64,000 bases of DNA. It comes from Glandiceps talaboti (lineage: Eukaryota > Hemichordata > Enteropneusta > Spengelidae). Of the stretch, positions 39,176-51,295 are shown piece after piece (position 1 is the stretch's first letter; each line of letters starts with the position of its first letter). A program made the position numbers and the translations under genes. Location of the stretch: assembly GCF_964340395.1 (NCBI RefSeq), contig NC_135555.1, positions 8,938,931 through 9,002,930 on the forward strand, in the 5' to 3' direction. The notes under the pieces are model-generated. The model made no database searches, had not been told where the DNA came from, and worked only from the letters and a program-made list of their open reading frames with translations.

Positions 39176-40724
39176 TTTTTTATTATTTTATGTCTTTAAT
39201 CTATTAGCTTTCATTTAGAGAAACCATAACATTTAATTTAAAACACCCTTGTTGCATTCAAAAGCAACGATATCACCTCTTTTTTTATATTAAGACTGTC
39301 TTTACATTGGGTAAATTTGAAAAAGTTCCTACAAACGCCTGGCGATAACATTTCTTAGATTGCTAGTCAATTTGTATAAAGTAGATGTTCAGTGATCGAA
39401 TATTTATTGTACACTTTCAAAACCTATAAGAAATACTTCAGTATAAAATGTCTATATGACGGGCTAGATAAGGAGACCATCTCCTGGGAAACTATATTTT
39501 ATTATTGAAGACCAGATGTGAACTGAAAGTGTTCCCAAAGGTTGCTTTTTTCATATGCTAATTCATTAAATTAATACATGCATATTTTACTACAAAAAAG
39601 TGTCCTATGTTACTTGATAAAAAGTAAATCTGGCAAATACTTAATTTAAAAAAAAATTCATTTAAATAATAAAGGTTGCCACATATTACTTGATGATTGA
39701 AGTACTCCAGCAAGTACTATTTCACTTAATTCTATTTAAATAAAGGGAAGATACCAAAGTTAACTACTATGCAAATTACACTAATTAATATGCAAGAATT
39801 TAACTTATTAGTTCTAGATATATCATTATCAGCACACAAAATGTGTGAACCCAATTCATTTTCTTTCCATTCAAGTACTTTTTGAGATAATTATGATACT
39901 GGGAAAATTCATTAGTAATATAGCTAGTTGTGAGAATCACAAATCTCAATAAAAAAATAATGTGTCACTTGTAAAGTACATTATACCTATGACAAGTATT
40001 TTTTTCAAAATTCAAATTTGTGTTTAATATTTTAGAAGAAATATAAAACTTGTCTTCAAGCTAGGCATGTCTTCAAGCTAGGCATATTACAAGGCAACTG
40101 AAGCTGAAGACGCTGGCTAGGAGGAAACTAACAGCTACTTCATTAACAATAGGTCAGTGAAAACTTTGAGATTTACTTCTTAATCAGTATTTAAAAACAC
40201 AGGATATTACATGCAGTTGCTTGTGGGTATATTTGAAATAAGACAAGGTTGTGGTAATTGTTGTTTGACAATGTATGCCATACCCTAAGGACATTTCTTT
40301 GATCTGTCTGTGATGTAAATATACTAATGGTGTGTAAGAGAATTGAGTAATGTGAAGGCCAATTTGGGACCATCTTTGCCATCTACGACTTACAATGCAT
40401 CTACAGTCTACAGCAGCTAGGTATTCAATTAGTTGTGACATCCACTCATTGTACAAGTGACTTTCACAAAATATAATCAGTGAAGTTTGAAATAAAACGA
40501 GTTTGAAAGGGAATTCTGACAATCAAAAACTCAACATCATTAACAATGTATCTCAGTATATTTTAACTTCCACATTCTGAATGTGATGTGATGTGAACCA
40601 TGCTAAAATGAGTACAAAATGACTTGAATCTTCTTTAAATTCTTGATTTTCTGAAATATGTACATATACATGTAATTACTGTACAGTGTATCTGTCTGGT
40701 TTTATTTCCCTTATTCTACTTTTG
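39176..40724. other. FOG intron, no element seen
   Basis: AT-rich sequence. A small two-copy 17-bp repeat, CTTCAAGCTAGGCAT, lies at about 40054-40086. Confidence 0.5.
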
Positions 40725-41060
40725 AACTAAACAGCTGCCCAGATTTGATTTGATATTTGGTTTTATTTGCTTTCAAAGTCACAGCTGCCATGATATGATT
40801 TGATTCAATATTTGGTTTTATTTTCCTTTAAAAGTCACAGCTGCCCTGATTTGGTTTTATATTCCTTTCAAGTCACAGCTGCCCTGATTTGGTTTTATTT
40901 TCCTTTGAAGATCAAAGCTAGCTGCCCTGATTTAGTTGTATTTTTCCTTTGAAGGTCACAGCTGCCCTGATAAGATTTGATATTCTTTTCAAAGTCACAG
41001 CTGCCCTGATTTGGTTGTATTTTCTCTGCAAAGTCACTGTAGCCCTGATTATGTCTCAGT
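40725..41060. repeat. ~40-50-bp minisatellite carrying CAGCTG
   Basis: The unit approximates AAGTCACAGCTGCCCTGATT TGGTTTTATTTTCCTTT. The palindromic E-box CAGCTG is intact in six copies (40732, 40782, 40838, 40876, 40959, 40998). Confidence 0.92.
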
Positions 41061-42407
41061 TAGCTCCCCAGGTTGCATTTCACATTCTCTGTCAAAGCTT
41101 TCCTGATTAACTTTAATGTGTTATGTCCTTTCTGCAGTACTCCCAACTGTATGTTATTCTCTGGTTTCTATCATAGAAACAGTTACTCTGGTAGTATCCT
41201 CCAAGTATCCTCTGATGACAAAACCTGGCATACACATTGCTTGAAATTTGTGCTTGGCAAATTTTGTCCTTGTTTCATACAGATGATTGTCAGTGAATTA
41301 GTAGCAATTTGTAATGACTGGAAAGTCTATGTAATCAATAACAGAAGCCAACTACTTGTACTGCAGAGTACATTTCTCTGGAGACCAGGGATCTACTTTA
41401 TCCATACTCATGATTTGCAGGTCTAATCTAGAAACATTACTTACCAACATTTCTTATTGGCCTAGTTAAAGCTGAATCAACACTTATTGTGGATATCTGT
41501 CAAATTCTGATGACAGCTACATGATCAAAACAAACAGGATTCCCTTCTATTACTGCTTGTTACATAGACATATAGTTTATTTAAGGCTTCAATACATACG
41601 TGACCCTTCTGTCAGGCGTGTTCATGCATTTCGCTGAACATCAAGTTGCAAAGTAAATTGACAGCGACAATAAGATATTGACGTGTGGAAGAGAAGTTTA
41701 TACAAGGACACATTTGAAATATATACAATCATACAACTTTGCATCGATTTTCTCAAAAAAAAAAAATAATTTACCAATTAATTTCCTCCCCAGTTACTTT
41801 AGATTGTCGACAAACAATTACATACCATATTTTCAATTTTTTCCTCTATCACAGTATCTGAGAACTATAATCAAGAGGTTAAGTTGACAGGTACTATCAA
41901 CAGATCCTTGATTCTATTACAATGAAGAACAGACTCAGTGTCTACATCAACCACTACTTAAGATAACCCAATTATTGATGTAACTATAACACACCTTCAC
42001 AATGCATCCCTGATGGTCTAGTTGATGATAAATCAAAATTATCGTGCAACCACCTGACACGATTCATCCACTTTGATATGAGTTCAATTATTTTGTTCAT
42101 TTCTCAAAATGTTGAAATTATACTATATCTATTTTCAGTATACTTAACACATAACAAGTGGTGGTCTATAAATACTCATGATCAATAATATTGTCATATA
42201 ATTTGAAGAATATTGAAGTTGTCAACAACATATGTGTGTTATAATTCACTTGTCAAGTTTCATCGCGAATGACAAGACACAGAACATGTCTACAAGAAAT
42301 CTACTGGCCTCTCAAAATATGTCTTATTTCATACAATTCTTACACAGTACATACATATACTTGTCCATGTAGGTACAATTTCATACACTTTTCTTGTACA
42401 TTCTTAC
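41061..42407. other. FOG intron, near the donor of exon 42408, no element seen
   Basis: AT-rich unique sequence. The donor GTAAGA lies at 42407-42402 on the minus strand. Confidence 0.5.
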
Positions 42408-42614
42408 CTTTTGCGTTAGTATTTGCAGCATTTTGACTGATAGGAGAAGTGGATGTCAACATTTGAGACAAAGTTTCCTCATTTGTGCTATTCTCTTCTT
42501 TTACATCTGATGAATCTGCATCATTACTTTCACATTTGATGGTAGGGATGTACACTGCATAGATATGACTCATTTCTGGGATTTCTTTTGTTGTCTGACA
42601 CCATATTTTGCCAA
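42408..42614 (-). CDS. ZFPM (FOG): FOG/ZFPM cofactor, exon encoding the end of the PR domain and an acidic linker
   Basis: The acceptor TTTACAG precedes 42614 and the donor GTAAGA follows 42408. The 207-base exon begins with two bases (completing GTT, Val, with the upstream exon) and ends with one base (completing GAT, Asp, with the last exon). It encodes GKIWCQTTKEIPEM and then an acidic, Ser/Asn-rich linker that leads straight into the first CCHC finger. The start resembles vertebrate FOG2 QLWCTTTKAISEGEEL, the last part of the divergent PR domain. Known PR domains of this family lack obvious methyltransferase activity. Confidence 0.9.
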
Positions 42615-42640
42615 CTGTAAACAATAACATGTCATTTTTA

Positions 42641-43260
42641 ATTTCAATAGAACATTCTAATAAACAGCGCCCTCTATAAACATGATTTAAATATCATTTT
42701 GAACTGCACCCTCCACTTCCATCACAGTATTGATTTCAATAGAACATTCTAATAAACAGCGCCCTCTATAAAAATGACTCAATTATAAATATCATTTTGA
42801 ACTGCACCCTCCCTTCCCATCACAGTATTGATTTCAATAGAACATTCTAATAAACAGCGCCCTCTATAAAGATGACTTAATTATAAATATCATTTTGAAC
42901 TGCACTCTCTATTCCCATCACAGTATTGATTTCAATAGAACATTCTAATAAACAGCGCCCTCTATAAAGATGACTTAATTATAAATATCATTTCGAACTG
43001 CACTCTCCATTTCTATCACAGTATTGATTTCAATAGAACATTCTAATAAACAGCACCCTCTATAAAGATGACTCAATTATAAATATCATATTGAACTGCA
43101 CTCTATTCCCATCACAGTATTGATTTCAATAGAACATTCTAATAAACAGCGCCCTCTATAAAAATGACTCATTTTGAACTGCACCCTCCCTTCCCATCAC
43201 AGTATTGGTTTCAATAGATCATTCTAATAAACAGCGCCCTCTATAAACATGACACAATTT
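42641..43260. repeat. ~92-98-bp intronic tandem repeat, about seven copies
   Basis: ATTTCAATAGAACATTCTAA starts at 42641, 42733, 42831, 42929, 43027, 43123 and, as a variant, 43207. Each copy contains CAGCGCCCTCTATAAA (one copy has CAGCACCC, a CpG loss) and TTTTGAACTGCACCCTC. It fills half of the 1.2-kb intron between two PR-domain exons. Confidence 0.96.
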
Positions 43261-43820
43261 TCATTTGAACTGTGTTGTTTCAAATGTAGTGGAAATGAGT
43301 TACGTTGAAAATGTTGAAATGGGAAAAATAACTATATGTTATTAAAAGTTCACTTTTATTGATGAAAATTGAAATCAAATGACTTCAGCCATTTGTATTT
43401 CAGTAAAAAGTAGTTCAGTAAAAGCAAAACCAATGCATGTGCATATATACGTAAATCTTGTTCTGTATCACCTTTGCACAAGATCTGAAAAGAAATTAAA
43501 CATGGCCATACATAAAAATATACTAAACATGGCCATACATAAAAATATACTACAAAGTATCTGCAATAAACATTCTAGCAGACACTGCCCTCTACCAATA
43601 CCACATCTGAGAAATACTGTATTCCTAAAGTCCCGTTGTTGCATGTCAGCCACCTATGTACTTTTGATATATCTGAATTTATTATTGGAGTTCCCCCTAA
43701 ACTGTGCAACAAAAATCAAATGAATCCATTCCACTAGCTGTATGACAGGTCAGTAGCTGAAATTGATGAGTTTTAAATTTGAAAAATGATAAAGTTAGGG
43801 TCTGTTGGTAGCTGACTTAC
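43261..43820 (-). other. FOG intron, no element seen apart from a 27-bp duplication
   Basis: A 27-bp unit with AAACATGGCCATACATAAAA occurs twice in tandem (about 43498-43551). The donor GTAAGT of the upstream exon is at 43820-43815 on the minus strand. Confidence 0.55.
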
Positions 43821-43950
43821 CATCTTGACATACAACTAGATTTGCTACGTCTTCTTCCTGTGTTGTCTGTAGGTTGAGAATCCATCTACTATTCCCACCA
43901 TTGTCATTGTCTAAGGACAGTAAATATGGGCTGCCATCTTGACCATTTAT
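43821..43950 (-). CDS. ZFPM (FOG): FOG/ZFPM cofactor, middle PR-domain exon
   Basis: The acceptor AAATACAG precedes 43950 and the donor GTAAGT follows 43821. The 130-base exon starts in phase 0 and ends with one extra base. It encodes INGQDGSPYLLSLDND, then RWILNLQTTQEEDVANLVV. The spacing of the conserved Trp, the acidic pair and the Ala-Asn matches the central PR/SET-like core (compare KWLLDVTWQGVEDNKNN in vertebrate FOG2). Both flanking introns keep the reading frame. Confidence 0.9.
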
Positions 43951-44086
43951 CTGTATTTAAGTTAACAAAGATACAGTCTATTTATCTGGTATTTAACAGA
44001 GACAGTCTACACTCATATTTTCCACTATTGTTACAGTAACTCCACAATAGCAACCACTATATGGATAACTCTAATACTTTAGGAAT

Positions 44087-44088
<2 letters not shown>

Positions 44089-44137
<49 letters not shown>

Positions 44138-44419
44138 TGTGTGTGTGTGTGTGTGAGCGTGTATGTGTGTGTGTGTGTACATATGTATGTATGTACGTAC
44201 GTATGTATGTACGTACGTACGTACGTACGTACGTACGTACGTATGTACATACGTATGTATGTATGTATGTATGTATGTATGTATGTATGTATGTATGTAT
44301 GTATGTATATGTACGTACATATGTACCTATGTATGTACATATGTATGTATGTATGTAGCTACGTACGTACGTACGTACGTACGTGTGTATGTATGTATAT
44401 ATATATGTATGTATGTATG
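44089..44419. repeat. Compound (GT)n/(GTAT)n/(ACGT)n microsatellite
   Basis: GT dinucleotides (44089-44180) pass into alternating GTAT and ACGT tetranucleotides. The ACGT blocks are self-complementary and contribute a local concentration of CpG. Overlapping open frames are spurious. Confidence 0.97.
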
Positions 44420-45844
44420 TTAGTTATATGTGGATAACTCCAATTTGAACCGGCATATAATGATATATTACATAGAGAACTGCAAAACTTCAGCTAAAGT
44501 TATATATTTTGTGAATAACTCAAAACTTTAGCTATAATATGCCATGTGGATAACCTCAAAACTTAAGCAAATGTTTTCTGGATAACTACACTAGCAACAA
44601 ATATGGATCACTACAACAAATGTATATTTTAATAACATACTGTCTATCAAAATTGACATTATTAGATTTTAAACCAATTTGAAAGGTGATTGATTATTTT
44701 TCATGACAGTGTGTTTTGATACAAACTGTAACCAACTGATATTAATATTTACACAACATGTAACTTTCAATTAGGAAAGAAATTTACTATTTGATAAAAA
44801 CATACATTGAGTTGAAAGAGTCCTCTGTTTTGGGATAAGACATAATACTAACATTCCTTCCTAAAGTATACCAACACCTTAATTTCAATAAAACAGTCAC
44901 ATTAAAGTTGTCCATAACCACTTTCTTCTTCTTCTTGATTTAAGATAAAATGTGAGAAATGACCCCTGTGTATGCACAGAGCTTTTTATTTTTCAACAGC
45001 TGCAGGTATATCGTGAGTGCATGAGTGACTGATACTTATTCTAGTTGGCATTGTATATTTTCTGTGTTTATTTCAATAGCAGTTGCAAAATGTGTGACCT
45101 CTGTAAACACTTCCAGAATCCATTACCACACAACAGATGCCAGCCTGATTTAGATATGGTAATTTCCATTGCCACATTGACTCTCCAAGTGGATTCTTTT
45201 GTACAATTTTCACCAATTCATCAATCAACATGATTGTTACTTCCCTTAATATAAATTTCATACAATTAAACACACTCAGTACTGGTGCGGCAATTCTTGG
45301 TAAACAATGAACATAAGACCGTTTCAATACATGATTTATAATAAAAATTCCCATTTATCAATTTAGAGGTGGTTTTTTTTTTGCACTTGATTTCATCACT
45401 GTCGTAAAACAGTGTTATAGTAGTAACAAACCGACACTTAAAATAGTGTTAGGAGTTGTTCCGCTAAGTCTACACTTAAAAGGTGTTATTGCAATTAAGG
45501 AAGCTTTTATCCAAAACTATGTTTTTAATTGTCAATGTTTTTATTACCAGCTAGCCCTTATAATAGCTTTAACTGACTGGAAATATGATTAACAACAAAA
45601 AAATGACAGAAACAGCACACTTAGTCTTAATGGATTAGCTTGCATATACATTGTCCAGCCTTTTGAGTATCAATCTCATTTTAATGCACAATTCAATTTT
45701 CATCATCTAAACAAAACTGCAGGTAAATCCATTATACTATTAGTATTACTATATAATTATTATTTAGTATATTACAGTAGTCGAATTGAACAGTCCGATC
45801 AAAAAAAAAATACCATCCAGGAAAACAATTCTTCAGGAAGTATT
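44420..45844. other. FOG intron, no element seen
   Basis: AT-rich unique sequence. Confidence 0.5.
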
Positions 45845-46045
45845 GTAATCAATCAATCAATAACTCAATCAATAACATATAGTCTGCATCCAACTATGAT
45901 GTTCTTTGATCCTGTGTGCTTATAAAGGCTGCGATGGATTGCATACTCCCCCAGGGAGCTGAGGAAGTATCAAGGGCCATTGTGCCACCATAGATCCGTA
46001 CCACCGGAGCACTACATGTATGTGGGAAAGTGCTATATCAAAATT
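45845..46045. mobile_element. Probable degraded SINE-like element
   Basis: Relatively GC-rich complex sequence is bounded on the left by a (CAAT)n run (45849-45878). It contains CCCCCAGGGAGCTGAGGAAG and ends with GGGAAAGTGCTATATCAAA, a tail type seen in several animal SINEs. No A or B box was recognised. The class and direction are uncertain. Confidence 0.45.
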
Positions 46046-47988
46046 TACATTAGTTTTTTATCATAATATTCTTCTAATCTGCAAAAGATTTCTCATCCAC
46101 AGTTAAGTTTGAATCATTTCGGGAATCATTATTTCGTTAATCTAAATTAATACTTTCTCATCCCCCCACCCCAATTTTTTGTCTGATAGGAATTGCTTCC
46201 AGCCATTTTTCTCATATCCCCCTCTTCAGGTCAAGTTCATGTAAAGATAATGGCTGTGACATCATTAGAGTTAATGAATTATTTATCTAATAGAATAGAC
46301 ACAAAAATAAAACACAAAAAAAGACACACAAAGCTCTACACATTTTCCAAAGTCGTTACTTTTCTTGATAAGTTATTTCAACTTTATTCATCAGTTAATA
46401 AATCTATTCACATTACAATTTGATTTGATTTTTGGAGACGCGAGTTATTTGAAAATTTGTACAAAGGGTAAGTTAAACTTCATCGACTTTTATGTACGGT
46501 AGTAGTTTATAAAACCAGACGTTTGTATGTCACAAATGATTGATGCTGTGACTATAATGATGTCACATTGTCATGGCCTATCCATTATATCCTGAACTTG
46601 AATATAATTACTTATCGAGGCATGAACGCATTCACCAAAAAATTGATTTATTACATCAAATGAAAAGCCAATGGGCTTTGATTAATAACTGAACTCAGTC
46701 TAGTAATCTAATATTCCCTTTTGATCTAAATGAATCTTTCTGACTGAATAGTTTTATTAATGTCTGAGTTCATACTGACAAAACTTTGAATGTATTTCAG
46801 ATTCACTACTGAGATATATGTCATATCAAGGTACAAGTCTAGAGTTTGTGTGAATCTCATGGTTATAGCTCCCTCTAGTGTTCAAACTATGCTACAGTTT
46901 CAATGGCCAATATTTCACTGTTTTACTATTTCTGATAGACATGCAAGTGTCCATTGAATAGTTTATCTCACCTTTTCTAATCTAAGTGAACAACTTTCAT
47001 TAAATCTACCATTTTCAATAATATTTACTGAATAGAGAAACTGAAATCTGCCTAGAAGTGTCTCTCATATTGCAATGGACAATGGATTGTATTCACCTAT
47101 ATATCCCCAAATACAACCTGCTTGTAGTCTTGAAGGACTATCCCTCACCGACATTTTGATTTGTCCATTCAAGGCTACAGCTAGGCTATTCCCAATGGCA
47201 AAAACTAAAAGATTATGTTTGTTTAGTACAACTTCTACTACAAACTCACTTTTAACAGTTTAGATCCTAATAATTATTGTCTTTTCTGTCCTTGAAATAA
47301 AATATCCTTTATTAAAATTTGAACAATTTTGACCGAGTAACTTTTTACTCAAAATGCATGTTTCCACAATACTTTTTTATATGTGTACTTTTAACGACTA
47401 CTACGGATTCTTATCTTCTTGAAGCAAACTACTAACCAAGTGATACAAACTTTTACCTTCATTTTGTGCATCACAACAAAACTCTTTACAACATTGGTAA
47501 AACACACGCCTTCAGGATTATACCAATGCACAAAAATACCACTGGTATCCATTTTGTGTCAAAATCACATTAGGGATTATAACTATAAGAAATACCAAAC
47601 AAACATAACTGCTATTTTTCTCATGTTGTCTTGAAGACATGACAGTTAGAAACTGTGCCAAAACATTTGCTAAAAAACCCTCAAAGAGAACCAAAATTTA
47701 GTAGATACATAATGAAGACATTACTATTAACACAACTGAATTCTTGTTATATGTGTACTGACATATTTTTCTTAATCACAATGTATTGGCAAATAATGTT
47801 TTACCTTATTTTGCAAAAACCCATGCTTTGTAACTTTTGTTTGTAAAATTTGCTGACTGATTTCCTATGTGAATTTCTTTATTAGTCTTTTCACCAAAAC
47901 TCACATTTTGGGGTATCACTTATCTGATCTCTTCCTTGTACACATAATCCAATCTGGACATAAACAAATCAACTCCATTGTTTTTGAC
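46046..47988. other. FOG intron, no element seen
   Basis: AT-rich unique sequence with only short unsupported open frames. Confidence 0.5.
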
Positions 47989-48000
47989 AGAGAGACAGAC

Positions 48001-48049
<49 letters not shown>

Positions 48050-48054
48050 AACAG
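47989..48054. repeat. (GACA)n microsatellite
   Basis: GAGA/GACA tetranucleotides, mostly pure GACA from 48008, ending in GACAAACAAACA. Confidence 0.96.
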
Positions 48055-48976
48055 ATACTGCCTACTAATCATCACAATTAATGTAATAAAAATTACAACA
48101 TTTACATAATACTAAAACTGCTTTCCATCCAAATACCACTGTAAAATGTTTTTATTTTAGTGTCTACTTTTTTCATGCCAATTAATTTACCTTTAAAATA
48201 ACGGCATCATTTCATACAGTAAACTGACGAAAAATCTCACTCAGCTCATAGAGGGCTGCAACACAACATCAAATGAACTCTAGTTGGCGCTGTTCATACA
48301 AATTCTGAACAGATATACTGGTAGACCGGCAAGAGATGGATTTTCTAATATATATAACCTAAACCCACTTTATCATGGTGTATGATTAGTGTTTAACTCT
48401 ATACCTCTAATAATCAATCATTACAAATAGTGATATAAAAATGACCGTAATGAGTTATTTATAGCGGGCACACCGCTCCACACCAAAACCATTCCATTAT
48501 TGTTTTGTCACTACACTGACCTTTCCCCGACTAACCAGACCATGAATATATATTTATACAATGTTTGATGTAGAGGATATTTTGATTAATTTTTATTTAT
48601 AATGCTCATAAGCATGTCAATATAATCATGCCGCACCTTAGCATCACCTCAGAAAAACTGATAAAAAAATTGGTATGCTGAAGAGAGCTGTCTATTAGAT
48701 CAAATTAATGACATTTTATTAAGTTTATCTCTATACACAGTGCATCTAGTGATTTCGTACTCAGTTTGCTCATTCATACATTATTAATTTTCATCTGTTT
48801 GAATTTAATATACATGTCACATAGTATATATGTTATCTTATTCAGCTGCATTTTGCAATATTTAGTTGATCCCCATTACTGTTATCAAATTGATAAAATG
48901 ACATCATCAACTCAATCTCATTGACATCACGTTGACATCAATTGTTAATTTTAAATTATCTTGTCAATTTGCTCAC
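48055..48976. other. FOG intron, no element seen
   Basis: AT-rich unique sequence. The donor GTGAGC of the next exon is at 48976-48971 on the minus strand. Confidence 0.5.
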
Positions 48977-49161
48977 CTTGATGGTTTCACCGGGAGTTGG
49001 TGACTGACACTCTGTGGCCTGTGTGATACTGCCATTGTAGGGTCCAAACACAATTCCTTTCCTGATGGTTTTTCTGGCCAGCAGTCCGGATTCAGACATC
49101 TCTAACCACTCATTCGTATCTACCTCCTCTTCTTCATTACTTCCTCTGTCGCTGTATATTC
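48977..49161 (-). CDS. ZFPM (FOG): FOG/ZFPM cofactor, first recognised exon (start of PR domain)
   Basis: The acceptor TTTGACAG precedes 49161 and the donor GTGAGC follows 48977. The 185-base exon starts with two bases, so at least one upstream exon ends in phase 1, and it finishes in phase 0. It encodes an acidic stretch (SNEEEEVDTNEW) and then LLARKTIRKGIVFGPYNG, which matches the opening of PR/SET-related domains (I..G..FGPY.G) and the corresponding part of vertebrate FOG2 (TTWGPFPGK). The FOG N-terminus with its RRKQ-type NuRD-binding motif must be encoded further upstream and was not found. Confidence 0.88.
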
Positions 49162-50080
49162 CTGTCAAAGATGACGCATAGTTCTGTTAAAAATTGACTA
49201 CTAATCAACAAGCATCACAAACTGGACAGATCTCTATAATCACGTTAACATCTTGGTAGGAAGTGAACTAAAACTAGGTTTAAGATTTCTTGCCTGCATG
49301 TGTGTGATCCGTACTTATGCTGCGATCACACTAACTTGAACACACACTGATTGCAGCTGTTATGACTACATGGTGTTATATAAATACCAGCGAGTTATAA
49401 ATATGGATTTTAATATCACAAGTGATTTGCTGGCTATGTCCCAAAGTCCAAGTGAATAGAATTATTAATATGTAACCAGTAAAAACTGATATATCTACAG
49501 TGATAAGATCTGATAGATAAGATTAGGAGGATGTGAACTCTCCTGATAAGACTGTCACACTAGGGCAAAAAAAAACCCTATCACACATTACAAAAGTCAC
49601 AACCACTAGTTTAACCAAGTGACATTATCTTCAGACAAAATATTGGAGTCTGGTGTTATCTCGTACCATACCATAGCTTTCTACTTTGGCTGGGCCACAC
49701 AAAAGAACAGATAGACTCAAACTTGCCTTCTGGCTACACTGATAAAGCTGTTTACAATTTCAAATCTGAAGATATTTTTGAGCTGCGCTAGATTTTATCA
49801 TGAGTTCAAGAAATACCAGTCTGAAAACTAAGAATGGATTATCAGTTGTACATATATGGTTATCAGACATCATGTCTGTTTATCATGGAGTTGTTACCCC
49901 ATGGAATGCAGGGCTTTCTGTATCAACACATCGCCATGGTTATCATACTCTACTTCGTAGAATCTAGTTTCATACTGGAAACAACACAGCCACATGACAA
50001 AGTCACCCAACCGGTAGTCTAACAACATGGACATCCAGTCTTCATCTTTCAGAATTCAATACATTTTAAGGGCACTGCTA
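49162..50080. other. Upstream of the first recognised FOG exon (intron or 5' region), no element seen
   Basis: Unique AT-rich sequence. No exon with an RRKQ-like N-terminus was seen on the minus strand. Confidence 0.4.
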
Positions 50081-50112
<32 letters not shown>

Positions 50113-50178
50113 CGACGACGACGACGACGACAATGATGTTGATGATAACAATTACAATAAGAAGGATGATGATGAGGA
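50081..50178. repeat. (GAT)n/(GAC)n trinucleotide repeat
   Basis: GAT triplets pass into GAC triplets (50081-50131), then degenerate GAT/AAT units. The poly-Asp, poly-Met and poly-Thr frames are repeat artefacts. Confidence 0.95.
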
Positions 50179-50204
50179 TCATTGTCATATTTCATTTGTT
50201 TGTT

Positions 50205-50258
50205 TCTTCATTCATTCATTGTCACTCACTCATTCATTCATTCATTCATTCATTCATG
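50205..50258. repeat. (CATT)n microsatellite
   Basis: TTCATTCATTCATT and related units, interrupted once by CACTCACT. Confidence 0.95.
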
Positions 50259-50546
50259 TATCAAGATTAAGTCTTCTACAAAATAATCCTGACATTTTTG
50301 AATGCACCATGTAACTATAACACAACGTTAACAGACACCTGAATTGTGTACAGAAAGTCAAACAATCCCTCATAAATCAATACATTGATTGGTTAATTAA
50401 TTAATCAGCTGATCAAGCATTCAAACTGAAGTTTAAACTTTAACTAATACAATTAGTGATAGTCAAACATTGATCAATCAATTTATGGATCAAAGACTTG
50501 GATGGAGTCAACTTTATTATAATCACTGACAGCAGCCATCAATAAG

Positions 50547-50574
50547 TCAGTCAGTCAGTCAGTCAGTCAGTCTG
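50547..50574. repeat. (CAGT)n microsatellite
   Basis: About six CAGT units. Confidence 0.95.
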
Positions 50575-50604
50575 AAGTCCTGACCAAATTTTGACAATTA
50601 TAAA

Positions 50605-51295
50605 CAGTTGACCAATCAGCAGTCATCTATTGAGCAATCCATTGGCCAATCAACAACATCCCTTTATCCTATTGACCAATCAACAATCATTCACTGATCA
50701 AACTATTGACAAACCAACATCTATTGACCCACCCATTGACCAATCAACAAAAACCATTGATCCACCTGTTTACCAATCAACAACATCCCTTGATCCCATT
50801 GACAATCAACAACAACAACCATTGATCCATCTATTGACCAATCAACAACATTCCTTTATCCTATTGACCAATCAACAACCATTGATCCACCTAATGACCA
50901 ATCAACAACATTCCTTTATCCTATTGACCAATCAACAACCATTGATCCACCTAATGACCAATCAACAACATTCCTTTATCCTATTGACCAATCAACAATC
51001 ATTCATTGATCAAACTATTGATAAATCAACATCTATTGACCCACCCATTGACCAATCATCAACATACATTAATCCACCTGTTTACCAATCAACAACATCC
51101 CTTGATCCAATTGACCAATCAACAACATTCCTTTATCCTATTGACCAATCAACAATCATTCACTGATCAAGCTACTAACCAATCAACAACATCCCTTGAT
51201 CCTACAGAACAATCAACAGCATCCCAAGTTGATCTACCTATTGACCAATCAGCAACATCCCTTGATCCACCTATTGACCAATCAATCACTCTGTA
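50605..51295. repeat. ~30/60-bp satellite with repeated CCAATCA
   Basis: The basic module is ATTGACCAATCAACAACATT or ATTGATCCACCTA-type sequence. Two full 60-base units at 50881 and 50941 differ by one base. A longer block (about 312 bases) repeats from near 50671 to 50983, so there is higher-order structure. I count 18 CCAATCA motifs, all on the same strand. The long plus-strand open frames (Thr-Asn-Gln-Gln rich) arise from the repeat. Confidence 0.93.

Noticed and set aside
50605-51295. CRISPR-like appearance of regularly spaced repeats
   Set aside because: The spacers are themselves repeats and the genome is an animal one with introns; this is a satellite.
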